In this document: piece after piece, positions 1-6,108 of the stretch
How the letters are laid out: the number at the start of each line of letters is the position of its first letter
Numbering within the stretch: the stretch's first letter is position 1
Assembly (NCBI GenBank): GCA_021812505.1
Contig: JAKANG010000016.1
Span: 1-9,659, forward strand
Direction: 5' to 3'
Source of the DNA: Pseudomonadota bacterium
GTDB taxonomy: Bacteria; Pseudomonadota; Alphaproteobacteria; Rhizobiales; Beijerinckiaceae
DNA: 9,659 nt
The notes under the pieces: generated by a model
Database searches by the model: none
What the model saw: the letters and a program-made list of their open reading frames with translations, nothing else
What the model was told of the DNA's origin: nothing
Translations under genes and position numbers: made by a program

Positions 1-1040
1 CACTGGGCTTCCTCGCCAAACAGACCGATCTGCGACGCCTGTGCCGGCTCCGCGAGCCCCAGATGCCGAAAGGCCAGCGGCGTCAGCATCCTGCCGCGCG
101 GGGTGCGGTTCAAAAAGCCCTGTTGCAGAAGATAAGGCTCGATAATGTCCTCGATGGCGTCGCGCGGCTCGGAAAGAGCGGCGGCGATGGTTTCGATTCC
201 GACCGGGCCGCCGCCGAAATTCTGCGCCACCATGTCGAGATAGCGCCGGTCCATCTGGTCGAGGCCTATTGTATCGACATCCAGCAGTTTCAGCGCCCGG
301 TCGGCCACCTGGCGGGTGACGACGGCGTCGCCGTCGACCAAAGCGAAATCACGCACCCGGCGCAGCAGCCGCCCGGCGATGCGCGGGGTGCCGCGCGAGC
401 GCCGCGCGATCTCGTTGGCGCCGTCCTCGCTCATCGGGCAGTTCATCACCCGCGCGCCGCGCGCGACAATGCTTTGCAGCTCCTCCACGTTATAAAAATT
501 CATCCTGATCGGAATGCCGAAACGGTCGCGCAACGGCGTGGTGAGCAGGCCGGCGCGGGTGGTGGCGCCGACAAGCGTGAATTTGGCGAGGTCGATTTTC
601 ACCGAACGCGCCGCCGGCCCCTCGCCGATGATGAGGTCGAGCTGGAAATCCTCCATCGCCGGATAAAGGATTTCCTCGACCGCCGGATTGAGGCGGTGGA
701 TTTCGTCGATGAAGAGCACGTCGCGCTCTTCGAGATTGGTAAGCTGCGCCGCGAGATCGCCGGCCTTGGCGATGACCGGGCCGGAGGTCGAGCGGAAATT
801 GACACCCAGCTCGCGCGCCACGATCTGCGCCAGCGTGGTTTTCCCTAAGCCCGGCGGGCCGACGAACAGCACATGGTCGAGCGCGTCTTTCCGCGCCTTG
901 GCGGCCTCGATGAAGACCTTGAGATTCTTGCGCGCCGCCTCCTGGCCGGTGAAGTCGGCGAGCGTCAGCGGCCGGATCGAGGAGTCGAGATCGTCCTCGC
1001 GCTTTTGCGGCGAAATCATGCGGCTGGCGGGAGAGGTCAT
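1..1040 (-). CDS. ruvB: RuvB, Holliday junction branch-migration ATPase (3' end cut by window edge)
   Basis: RuvB is the AAA+ motor that, as two hexameric rings docked on a RuvA-bound Holliday junction, pumps DNA to drive branch migration during recombinational repair in the cytoplasm. The minus-strand frame reads [14 protein letters not shown] from an ATG at 1040 and stays open for 346 codons to the window edge. Visible motifs are Walker A GPPGLGKT (residues 61-68), Walker B with DEIH (about 107-117), sensor 1 [10 protein letters not shown] (158-167) followed by PLRDRFGI, which carries the arginine-finger region, then [12 protein letters not shown] (sensor 2) and a C-terminal winged-helix region. 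The last readable residues, GLFGEEAQ, look like the normal RuvB C-terminus, and the two leftover bases are TG, so the stop probably lies at or just beyond the edge. It follows ruvA with 13 bases between stop and start, as the last visible gene of the trcR-ruvC-ruvA-ruvB operon. Identity is very secure. Confidence 0.97.
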   Translation of the reverse strand, partial: MTSPASRMISPQKREDDLDSSIRPLTLADFTGQEAARKNLKVFIEAAKARKDALDHVLFVGPPGLGKTTLAQIVARELGVNFRSTSGPVIAKAGDLAAQLTNLEERDVLFIDEIHRLNPAVEEILYPAMEDFQLDLIIGEGPAARSVKIDLAKFTLVGATTRAGLLTTPLRDRFGIPIRMNFYNVEELQSIVARGARVMNCPMSEDGANEIARRSRGTPRIAGRLLRRVRDFALVDGDAVVTRQVADRALKLLDVDTIGLDQMDRRYLDMVAQNFGGGPVGIETIAAALSEPRDAIEDIIEPYLLQQGFLNRTPRGRMLTPLAFRHLGLAEPAQASQIGLFGEEAQ

Positions 1041-1053
1041 GGGCGGGCCTTGT

Positions 1054-1671
1054 TCATTGCGCCAATTCCCTTAACCCCCGCCGGATCAGCGCGGCGGTTT
1101 CGGCGCTTTCGCCCAGGGCCTTCAAACTCGCGGCGATCGCCGTCGCAGCCTGGGGGCGGGGATAGCCGAGATTGATCAGGGCGGAGATCGCCTCCCGCGC
1201 CGCGCTTGAGCCGACGGACGCGGCGTCGGCGCCGGCCAGGGCCATGGCGCCGGCGTCCACGTCAGCGAGGGCGCCGGCCTTGTCTTTCAGTTCCGAGACG
1301 ATGCGCGCGGCGAGTTTGGGGCCGACGCCCGGCGCGCGGGCGATTCCGGCCTTGTCCTGCAAGGCGATGGCCGAGGTCAATTCCGGGGGCGGGAGGATGG
1401 AGAGAATGGCGAGCGCCACTTTCGCGCCGACGCCCTGAACATTCTGCAGGATGCGGAACCAGTCGCGCTCAGAATCGCTCAGGAAACCGAACAGCCTTAT
1501 CGCATCCTCGCGCACCTGGGTCTCGATGGCGAGAACGGCGGCCTCGCCGGCGCGCGGCAGTCTTTGCAGGGTGCGGGTGGAGCAGGAGACGACATAGCCG
1601 ACGCCTTGCACGTCGAGGATCACATGATCCTCGTGCAGGGAATCCACCACGCCCTTGAGCTTGCCGATCAT
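1054..1671 (-). CDS. ruvA: RuvA, Holliday junction DNA-binding subunit
   Basis: RuvA binds four-way DNA junctions as a tetramer or octamer, holds them in the open square form and loads the RuvB motor. The 205-residue protein begins MIGKLKG, the usual RuvA start. It shows the three-domain plan: an N-terminal OB fold (about 1-63), two helix-hairpin-helix motifs ([14 protein letters not shown] at about 78-91 and [15 protein letters not shown] at about 114-128), an Ala/Gly-rich flexible linker (about 131-156), and a C-terminal RuvB-binding domain containing [16 protein letters not shown] (about 160-175). Length is normal for the family. The start is preceded by a GGGCGAGAA stretch that can act as a ribosome site. 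It lies 62 bases after ruvC and 13 bases before ruvB on the same strand, so co-transcription is expected. Confidence 0.97.
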   Translation of the reverse strand: MIGKLKGVVDSLHEDHVILDVQGVGYVVSCSTRTLQRLPRAGEAAVLAIETQVREDAIRLFGFLSDSERDWFRILQNVQGVGAKVALAILSILPPPELTSAIALQDKAGIARAPGVGPKLAARIVSELKDKAGALADVDAGAMALAGADAASVGSSAAREAISALINLGYPRPQAATAIAASLKALGESAETAALIRRGLRELAQ

Positions 1672-1733
1672 TTCTCGCCCAAAACGAATCGCGTGAAGCG
1701 AAGTCTAATTCGGTTGGGCGAACAAAAGAAGAA

Positions 1734-2243
1734 TCATTTTCCAGCCAAAGCCGCCGCCCGCTTCCGGGCGCCGCGGTGCTGGGCGTGGCAGATCGCGACC
1801 GCCAAAGCGTCGGCCGCGTCGGGGCTCAGGGCCTCGGCCTTGGGCAGCAGGACCTTCACCATCATGGCGATCTGCGCCTTTTCGGCGTGGCCGGCGCCGA
1901 CGACGGTCTTTTTCACCAGATTGGCGGCATATTCGGTGACTTCGAGGCCGGCCAGCGCCGGGACGACCAAAGCGATCCCGCGCGCATAGCCGAGCTTGAG
2001 CGTCGACTGGGCGTCGCGGTTCACAAAAGTCTCTTCCACCGCCGCCTCGTCCGGGCGGTGCTCGGAGATCACGGCGGCCAGGCCGTCGTGAAGCATGCGC
2101 AACCGCTCGGCGAGGTTGCCGCCGGTGGGCGAGTGGACGGCGCCGGAAGCGACGAAGGCGAGGCGCGATCCATCGGCCTCGATCACGCCCCAGCCGGTAT
2201 GGCGCAGGCCGGGATCGACGCCGAGAATGCGAACCGCCGCCAT
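1734..2243 (-). CDS. ruvC: RuvC, Holliday junction resolvase endonuclease
   Basis: RuvC is the dimeric, metal-dependent nuclease that nicks two opposite strands of a Holliday junction, ending recombination started by RecA and processed by RuvAB. The 169-residue product begins [19 protein letters not shown]. The RNase H-like fold and its acidic catalytic set are visible: D10 in GVDPG, E70 in AVEETF, and D142 and D145 in PDAADALA. The signature [15 protein letters not shown] sits at about 75-89. The start chosen is the ATG at 2243, because VRILGVDPG is the normal family N-terminus; the frame stays open further upstream, but that stretch overlaps the end of trcR. Only one base separates the trcR stop (TAA) from this ATG, which indicates translational coupling. 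No part of the catalytic core is missing. Confidence 0.97.
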   Translation of the reverse strand: MAAVRILGVDPGLRHTGWGVIEADGSRLAFVASGAVHSPTGGNLAERLRMLHDGLAAVISEHRPDEAAVEETFVNRDAQSTLKLGYARGIALVVPALAGLEVTEYAANLVKKTVVGAGHAEKAQIAMMVKVLLPKAEALSPDAADALAVAICHAQHRGARKRAAALAGK

Positions 2244-2244
2244 C

Positions 2245-2961
2245 TTATTCCTTGGTCTTGAGGTCCTTGAGCTTGGCGAAGACCGAATCCACGTCGATCT
2301 CCTCCTCCTCGGGCTTCGCGGGCGCAGCGGAGGTTCCGAAAACCTCCTCATGGGTGGTCGGCTCGTAATAGAAGGGCTGCGTCGTCTCCTCGGCGGGGAC
2401 GAGCGTCGGGCCATGGTCCTGAACCAGAGCAGGGCGATCCTTGGCGGCGCGCTGCACCTCGAAATCGAGGTCGATCTGCGAGCACAGGCCCAAAGTCACC
2501 GGGTCCATCGGGGTCAGCGACGCCGAATTCCAGTGGGTGCGGTCGCGGATCGCGGCGATCGTGCTCTTGGTCGTGCCGGCGAGGCGCATGATCTGGGCGT
2601 CCTTCAGCTCGGGATGGTTGCGCACCAGCCAGAGAATGGCGTTGGGACGGTCCTGGCGGCGCGACAGAGGCGTATAGCGCGGCCCGCGATGACGCTTGGC
2701 CTCGGGAAGGCGGACCTTCGAAACGGCGAGCTTGAGGCGGTAGTTGGGGTCTTTCTCGCCACGCTCGATTTCCTCGCGGGTCAGCTGGCCGGAGGTGATC
2801 GGGTCGTGGCCGCGGATGCCGGAGGCGACTTCGCCGTCGGCGATGCCCTTGACTTCGAGCGGATGCAGCACGCAGAATTCGGCGATCTGGTCGAACGTCA
2901 GCGAGGTGTTCTCCACCAGCCAGACGGCGGTGGCCTTGGGCATGAGCGGGGCGTTGCTCAT
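2245..2961 (-). CDS. trcR: DUF1013 family protein, putative cell-cycle transcriptional regulator TrcR
   Basis: This 238-residue protein matches the alphaproteobacterial DUF1013 family from memory; members are named in databases as the cell-cycle transcriptional regulator TrcR. A DNA-binding role is a family-level assignment. Two similar helix-turn-helix-like segments can be seen: [15 protein letters not shown] (from residue 12) and [17 protein letters not shown] (from residue 108). They share the pattern WLV-N...L...QI and are followed by similar V/I..I.D helices. The C-terminus (about 190-238) is acidic and probably disordered ([12 protein letters not shown]), ending in a lysine-rich helix. 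The start at 2961 is supported by a strong AGGAGA ribosome site ending 5 bases upstream. The gene heads the operon with ruvC, ruvA and ruvB, and its stop lies one base before ruvC. What it regulates cannot be read from the sequence, and the symbol is less certain than the family. Confidence 0.85.
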   Translation of the reverse strand: MSNAPLMPKATAVWLVENTSLTFDQIAEFCVLHPLEVKGIADGEVASGIRGHDPITSGQLTREEIERGEKDPNYRLKLAVSKVRLPEAKRHRGPRYTPLSRRQDRPNAILWLVRNHPELKDAQIMRLAGTTKSTIAAIRDRTHWNSASLTPMDPVTLGLCSQIDLDFEVQRAAKDRPALVQDHGPTLVPAEETTQPFYYEPTTHEEVFGTSAAPAKPEEEEIDVDSVFAKLKDLKTKE

Positions 2962-3045
2962 CTTGTTCTCCTGGAATCTCTTCTTTCCGCCGTCGGACGC
3001 GCGCCTCCGCGCTCCGGCCCGGCCGAGGCTCAGCCTCAAATTTCG

Positions 3046-3074
3046 TTCATGACGGGGATCGTAAAAGATATAAT
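3046..3074 (+). promoter_or_regulatory. Candidate promoter for the DUF1192 gene with a perfect -10 hexamer
   Basis: A perfect TATAAT lies at 3069-3074 on the plus strand, with a weak -35 candidate TTCATG at 3046-3051, 17 bases upstream. The downstream gene starts at 3161. The -10 overlaps the candidate -10 of the opposite-strand trcR promoter by four bases (3069-3072), so the two transcription units may compete for polymerase. The weak -35 suggests either an activator or modest strength. Confidence 0.4.
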
Positions 3075-3095
3075 GTGAAGGACGGCGAAAGGCAA
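3067..3095 (-). promoter_or_regulatory. Candidate sigma-70-type promoter for the trcR-ruvCAB operon
   Basis: On the minus strand, TTGCCT (3095-3090, four of six matches to TTGACA) is separated by exactly 17 bases from TATATC (3072-3067, four of six matches to TATAAT). This would give a leader of about 100 bases before the trcR start at 2961. Placement and spacing fit a housekeeping promoter, but both hexamers are imperfect and no start site is known. Confidence 0.4.
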
Positions 3096-3160
3096 TTGAT
3101 CCGTCGAATTTTCATCAATGCCTGTCGGCGCGCGACTGGAGGCGGGCAGGGGAGGGGGAC

Positions 3161-3367
3161 TTGGCGAGGGACGAGGAGGAGCTTTTCGCGCCGAAAAAGA
3201 CACCGGCGCGCCATGAACTGGGCCAGCCGCTCGACGCGCTTTCGGTTGACGAACTGAGCGAACGAATCGCATTGCTGCGGGCGGAAATCGCGCGGCTGGA
3301 GGCGGCCCGTGAGAACAAGAGCGCCTCGCGCACGGCCGCCGACGCTTTTTTCCGGAAACCATCGTGA
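3161..3367 (+). CDS. DUF1192 family small protein
   Basis: This encodes a 68-residue protein of the alphaproteobacterial DUF1192 family. Its role is unknown. The start is a TTG at 3161, preceded by the very strong ribosome site GGAGGGGG; no ATG lies in frame nearby, and the resulting N-terminus, (M)ARDEEELF, is what I expect for the family. Residues 24-50 (ALSVDELSERIALLRAEIAR and on) form a predicted amphipathic coiled-coil helix with regularly spaced leucines. The tail, SRTAADAFFRK, is a typical family ending. There is no signal peptide or membrane segment. It lies divergent from trcR and upstream of rcdA, so all three may belong to a conserved cell-cycle neighbourhood, but its function cannot be inferred from position alone. 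Confidence 0.85.
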   Translation: MARDEEELFAPKKTPARHELGQPLDALSVDELSERIALLRAEIARLEAARENKSASRTAADAFFRKPS

Positions 3368-3415
3368 CCTAACGTCATGATTCGGAGGCGGAAAAATTCG
3401 GCTCCTCGATTTACC

Positions 3416-3430
3416 TTAACGCGTTCTTAA
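3416..3430 (+). promoter_or_regulatory. CtrA-type binding box, exact TTAA-N7-TTAA
   Basis: TTAACGCGTTCTTAA matches the full CtrA consensus exactly (TTAA at 3416-3419, seven bases, TTAA at 3427-3430). CtrA is the master cell-cycle response regulator of alphaproteobacteria. The box sits 49 bases after the DUF1192 stop, inside the intergenic stretch before rcdA, and an intrinsic terminator (3511-3541) lies between it and rcdA. A GANTC site (the CcrM methylation motif) occurs at 3379-3383. Occupancy by CtrA is inferred. Confidence 0.6.
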
Positions 3431-3435
3431 GTTTT

Positions 3436-3541
3436 TTGCGGCAAGTTGAAAATCGTTCCATCCGGAACCAGGCGATTTTCGCCTTGTCTGACGCCTCCCT
3501 GTATCGACTTGGGGAGCTGCTGAAAAGCAGCTCTCCTTTTT
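3436..3541 (+). ncRNA. Candidate small RNA or attenuated leader ending in an intrinsic terminator
   Basis: This stretch encodes no protein but has layered structure. A perfect 8-base inverted repeat, GAAAATCG (3448-3455) with CGATTTTC (3473-3480), encloses a second one, TTCC/GGAA (3456-3459 with 3464-3467). Then comes a pyrimidine-rich CCTCCC (3494-3499) resembling an anti-Shine-Dalgarno seed, then the terminator hairpin. CTCCC (3495-3499) can instead pair with GGGAG (3512-3516), which would compete with the terminator stem. A CtrA box lies just upstream. It could equally be the 3' untranslated end of the DUF1192 transcript. No clear -10 was found, and it matches no RNA family I recognise with confidence. 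Confidence 0.3.
3511..3541 (+). terminator. Strong Rho-independent terminator
   Basis: An 11-pair stem (one G-U wobble) runs from GGGGAGCTGCT (3511-3521) to AGCAGCTCTCC (3526-3536). It closes on a GAAA tetraloop (3522-3525) and is followed directly by five T residues (3537-3541). It terminates plus-strand transcription from DUF1192 or from a transcript starting near the CtrA box, and separates these from rcdA. Confidence 0.85.
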
Positions 3542-3568
3542 GCGCTGCGACCTCCGCGTCCCCGTTCA

Positions 3569-3583
3569 TTAAACATTAATTTA
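3569..3583 (+). promoter_or_regulatory. Imperfect CtrA-like box upstream of rcdA
   Basis: TTAA (3569-3572), seven bases, then TTTA (3580-3583) matches the CtrA consensus with one mismatch, in an AT-rich island (ATTAAACATTAATTTAG) within GC-rich DNA. It lies after the terminator and about 115 bases before the chosen rcdA start, the right side to act on rcdA. A weak -10 candidate, TATTGT, lies at 3615-3620. This is weaker than the exact box at 3416-3430. Confidence 0.35.
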
Positions 3584-3697
3584 GTTTCGGCGAGCGTCCG
3601 CCCGCATGGCGCGCTATTGTGGTCTGGTTCCTTGAAGGGCGGAAGTGGTCCGCGCATGACGGGCCGAGGTCATCGGCGCGCTGGTTTGGGGTTGCGC

Positions 3698-4216
3698 ATG
3701 GGTCGCACGAAGTTCGAAGGCGGCGAGGCCGTTTCATTCGCTGAGCGTCTGGCGGGGTCCGAGGCGTTCAGGTCCATGTTCCGCGAGGGCATGGCCATGG
3801 TGGAGGAGGCCGCGGCCTATCTCGATGGTCAGGGGCGGGAAGAAGCCCGGGCTCTGCCGCGCGCCGAGTCCCTCGCCTATGCCGCCGAGAGCATGCGCCT
3901 GACCACCAGGCTGATGCAGCTCGCCTCCTGGCTGCTGCTCCAGCGCGCGGTGAACGAAGGCGAACTCACGCTCGAACAGGCGGCGACCGAAAAGCGCAAG
4001 GTCAAGCTGTCCTATCAGGAAACCGCCTCCGCGCCCGACATCTTCGCCCGCCTGCCCAAAACCCTGCGCGATCTGGTCATCGACTCCCTCCGTCTGCAGG
4101 CCCGCATCATCCATCTCGACCAATTGCTCTATCTCGACCCCGGCGCGCCCCTTGCGGCGCCCGCGGTCAGCCCGGTCGAGCAGCAGCTCAACCGGCTGCG
4201 CGCCGCCTTCAGCTGA
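3698..4216 (+). CDS. rcdA: RcdA-like DUF1465 protein, putative adaptor for CtrA proteolysis
   Basis: This is the alphaproteobacterial DUF1465 family. Its Caulobacter member, RcdA, works with CpdR and PopA to deliver CtrA and other substrates to the ClpXP protease. The 172-residue product has the family core from VSFAERLAGSEAF (about 12-24), through FREGMAMVEEAAAYLDGQGRE (28-48), to SLAYAAESMRLTTRLMQLASWLLLQRAVNEGEL (58-90), then LPKTLRDLVIDSLRLQARIIHLDQLLY (119-145). This is a mostly helical protein consistent with a helical bundle. There is no signal peptide. The ATG at 3698 was chosen because GGGG lies six bases upstream and it leaves a short lead before the conserved core; an in-frame ATG at 3656 would add 14 residues of low-complexity Arg/Gly sequence. 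The C-terminal tail is Pro/Ala-rich and variable in the family. A CtrA-like box upstream suggests CtrA control. The family is secure; the exact role in this organism is inferred. Confidence 0.82.
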   Translation: MGRTKFEGGEAVSFAERLAGSEAFRSMFREGMAMVEEAAAYLDGQGREEARALPRAESLAYAAESMRLTTRLMQLASWLLLQRAVNEGELTLEQAATEKRKVKLSYQETASAPDIFARLPKTLRDLVIDSLRLQARIIHLDQLLYLDPGAPLAAPAVSPVEQQLNRLRAAFS

Positions 4217-4248
4217 GCCGCGCCCGCAGCCCGTCGGCGGCGGATATC

Positions 4249-4277
4249 GGCGTGCGCCGGGCGCGCCGCCTTGTTTT
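4249..4277 (+). terminator. Possible Rho-independent terminator after rcdA
   Basis: GGCGTGC (4249-4255) pairs with GCGCGCC (4261-4267), including one G-U pair, around a five-base loop, followed three bases later by the T-rich run TTGTTTT (4271-4277). It lies 33 bases after the rcdA stop. The imperfect T-tract position makes this moderate evidence only. Confidence 0.4.
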
Positions 4278-4350
4278 CGCCGCGCGGACGTGGCCGTATC
4301 GCGCAAGTCGCGGCCGTCGCGCCGGGCCATCGCGCCTTCCGGGTTCTCTC

Positions 4351-6051
4351 ATGTCAGGGAAAAAGATCGCCGATCCTTCGAAACAGGCGGGGGAAGCCGC
4401 TTGCCCGGTCGAACCCTGGCTTCCCGAAATTCCCGCGGGTCCGCTTTCGCCGGCGGCCTTGACTCCCGCCGTGGCCGATGTCGTGAGCCACGCCGTCGCC
4501 GCGCCGGACTATCTCGCCGAAACAGCGGAAGACGCCCTGCGCCAGAGCCTGCGCGCGGTCGAGGCGGGGGCGAAGCCCAGTCCCGAGAAGGAGGACCATC
4601 GCTTCGCCGATCCGGCATGGGGCGCGCCGCCTTTCTGCTACTACGCCAGCAATTTTCTCCTGATCGAGGAATGGCTGAACAAGGCCATTCTCCATACGCC
4701 GGGCGTTTCCGAACACCACGCCAAGCTCGCCGCTTTCGCCGCGCGGCAGTGGCTGGACGCTTTCTCGCCTTCGAACCTGCCCTGGACCAACCCGGAAGTC
4801 TTGCGCGCCACGCTGAAAGAGAATGGCGTGAATTTCCTGCACGGATTCGAAAACTGGCTGGAGGACCTGCGCCGCAAACTAGACCCCAAGGCGGCGCCCG
4901 CGTCCGACAATTATGTCGTCGGGCGCGACGTGGCGCTGACGCCGGGCAAGGTCGTGCTCCGCAACGAGTTGATCGAACTGATCCAATACGCGCCGCTCAC
5001 GCCGCGGACGCGCCCCGAGCCGTTGCTGATCGTCCCGGCCTGGATCATGAAATATTATATTCTCGACCTGTCGCCGCACAATTCCTTCATCCGCTATTTG
5101 GTCGAGCGCGGCTTCACTGTCTTTTGCATTTCCTGGCGCAATCCGGGGCCTGAGCTGGGCGACACCAGCTTCGACGACTATCGCCGCCTCGGCTTCATGG
5201 CGGCGCTCGACAGGGTTTCCGCCATTTGTGGAGAGCAATCAATCCACGCCCTCGGCTATTGCATAGGGGGAACCCTGCTGGCCGTCGCGGCCGCAGCCAT
5301 GGCCCGCGACGGCGACGACAGGCTCGCAAGTCTATGCTTCCTGGCGGCGCAGACCGATTTCACCGAGCCGGGCGAACTGAAGATATTCATCGACGAGCCC
5401 CAGCTCGACGAACTCGACCGCGTCATGGCCCGGCAGGGCTATCTTGACGCCAGCCAGATGGCCGGCGCCTTCTCCATGCTCCATGCGCGCGACCTGATCT
5501 GGTCGCGGATGGTCAAGAGCTATCTGCTGGGCGTGAAGAGCCAGGGGAACGACCTGATGGCCTGGAACGCCGACGCCACACGCATGCCCTGCCGCATGCA
5601 TTCGACCTATCTGCGCGCGCTTTTCCTTCACAACGATCTCGCCGAGGGACGGTTCGAGGCCGGCGGCAAAAAGGTCGATCTCGCCGCGATCGCGGCGCCG
5701 GTCTTCGCGGTCGGGACCGAAAACGACCATGTCGCGCCCTGGCGCTCGGTTTACAAAATCCATCGCTTCGTCTCGGGGGACGTCACCTTCCTGCTGGCGT
5801 CGGGCGGCCATAACGGCGGCATCGTCAGCGAGCCCGGCCATCGCCATCGCTCCTATCGCCTGCTTCACATCGGGCCGGGCGCGGAGGCTCCGCCGCCTGC
5901 GGATTATCTGATCCGGGCGCGGACGCATGAGGGCTCGTGGTGGCCGGCCTATGCCGACTGGCTCGATGGCCATTCCGGGGCGCTCAAGCGCCCGCCGGCC
6001 ATGGGCAAAGCGCTCGCCGATGCGCCGGGAGCCTATGTTTTCGAACGCTGA
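4351..6051 (+). CDS. phaC: Class I-type poly(3-hydroxyalkanoate) synthase
   Basis: PHA synthase polymerises (R)-3-hydroxyacyl-CoA, typically 3-hydroxybutyryl-CoA, into the storage polyester at the surface of cytoplasmic granules. The 566-residue protein carries the PHA synthase N-terminal domain (for example AFAARQWLDAFSPSN and TNPEVL..TL..NG, then GRDVALTPGKVVLRNELIEL) and an alpha/beta-hydrolase core starting near PLLIVPAWIMKYYILDL. The PhaC box GYCIGG holds the nucleophile C304. D459 (in GTENDHVAPW) and H487 (in GGHNGG) complete the triad, and the 28-residue Asp-to-His gap matches the Cupriavidus enzyme. The C-terminus, GSWWPAYADWLDGHSG, is typical. The first 70 residues are less conserved. 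The ATG at 4351 is preferred; an in-frame GTG at 4252 lies within a possible terminator and would add 33 arginine-rich residues. No ribosome site is strong. It stands alone, without phaA, phaB, phaP or phaR in view, and could be one of several paralogues. Confidence 0.93.
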   Translation: MSGKKIADPSKQAGEAACPVEPWLPEIPAGPLSPAALTPAVADVVSHAVAAPDYLAETAEDALRQSLRAVEAGAKPSPEKEDHRFADPAWGAPPFCYYASNFLLIEEWLNKAILHTPGVSEHHAKLAAFAARQWLDAFSPSNLPWTNPEVLRATLKENGVNFLHGFENWLEDLRRKLDPKAAPASDNYVVGRDVALTPGKVVLRNELIELIQYAPLTPRTRPEPLLIVPAWIMKYYILDLSPHNSFIRYLVERGFTVFCISWRNPGPELGDTSFDDYRRLGFMAALDRVSAICGEQSIHALGYCIGGTLLAVAAAAMARDGDDRLASLCFLAAQTDFTEPGELKIFIDEPQLDELDRVMARQGYLDASQMAGAFSMLHARDLIWSRMVKSYLLGVKSQGNDLMAWNADATRMPCRMHSTYLRALFLHNDLAEGRFEAGGKKVDLAAIAAPVFAVGTENDHVAPWRSVYKIHRFVSGDVTFLLASGGHNGGIVSEPGHRHRSYRLLHIGPGAEAPPPADYLIRARTHEGSWWPAYADWLDGHSGALKRPPAMGKALADAPGAYVFER

Positions 6052-6054
6052 GGC

Positions 6055-6088
6055 GGAAGGCGAAACGCCGCCTCGCGGCGGCGCTTCC
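6055..6088 (+). terminator. Possible stem-loop terminator after phaC
   Basis: CGCCGC (6066-6071) and GCGGCG (6075-6080) form a tight stem around CTC, nested inside GGAAG (6055-6059) pairing with CTTCC (6084-6088), starting four bases after the phaC stop. The following sequence is AT-rich but has no clean T-run, so this may be only a mRNA-stabilising hairpin between convergent genes. Confidence 0.3.
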
Positions 6089-6108
6089 AAGTTGAATTGT
6101 TTATTAAA

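Noticed and set aside
2244..2414. Upstream extension of ruvC into trcR
   Set aside because: The extra residues are low-complexity Arg/Ser/Pro from the trcR region, and the family N-terminus starts at the ATG at 2243.
2095..3078. Long plus-strand open frame opposite ruvC and trcR
   Set aside because: The minus strand carries clear ruvC and DUF1013 proteins with ribosome sites and coupling.
4252..4350. Upstream GTG start for phaC
   Set aside because: It would add 33 Arg-rich residues without family similarity and overlaps a possible rcdA terminator; the ATG at 4351 is more plausible, although its ribosome site is weak.
4152..5153. Long open frame overlapping the end of rcdA and much of phaC on the plus strand
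   Set aside because: It is an Arg/Pro/Gly-rich product of the GC-rich third-position bias, in a different frame from phaC, which has full catalytic motifs.
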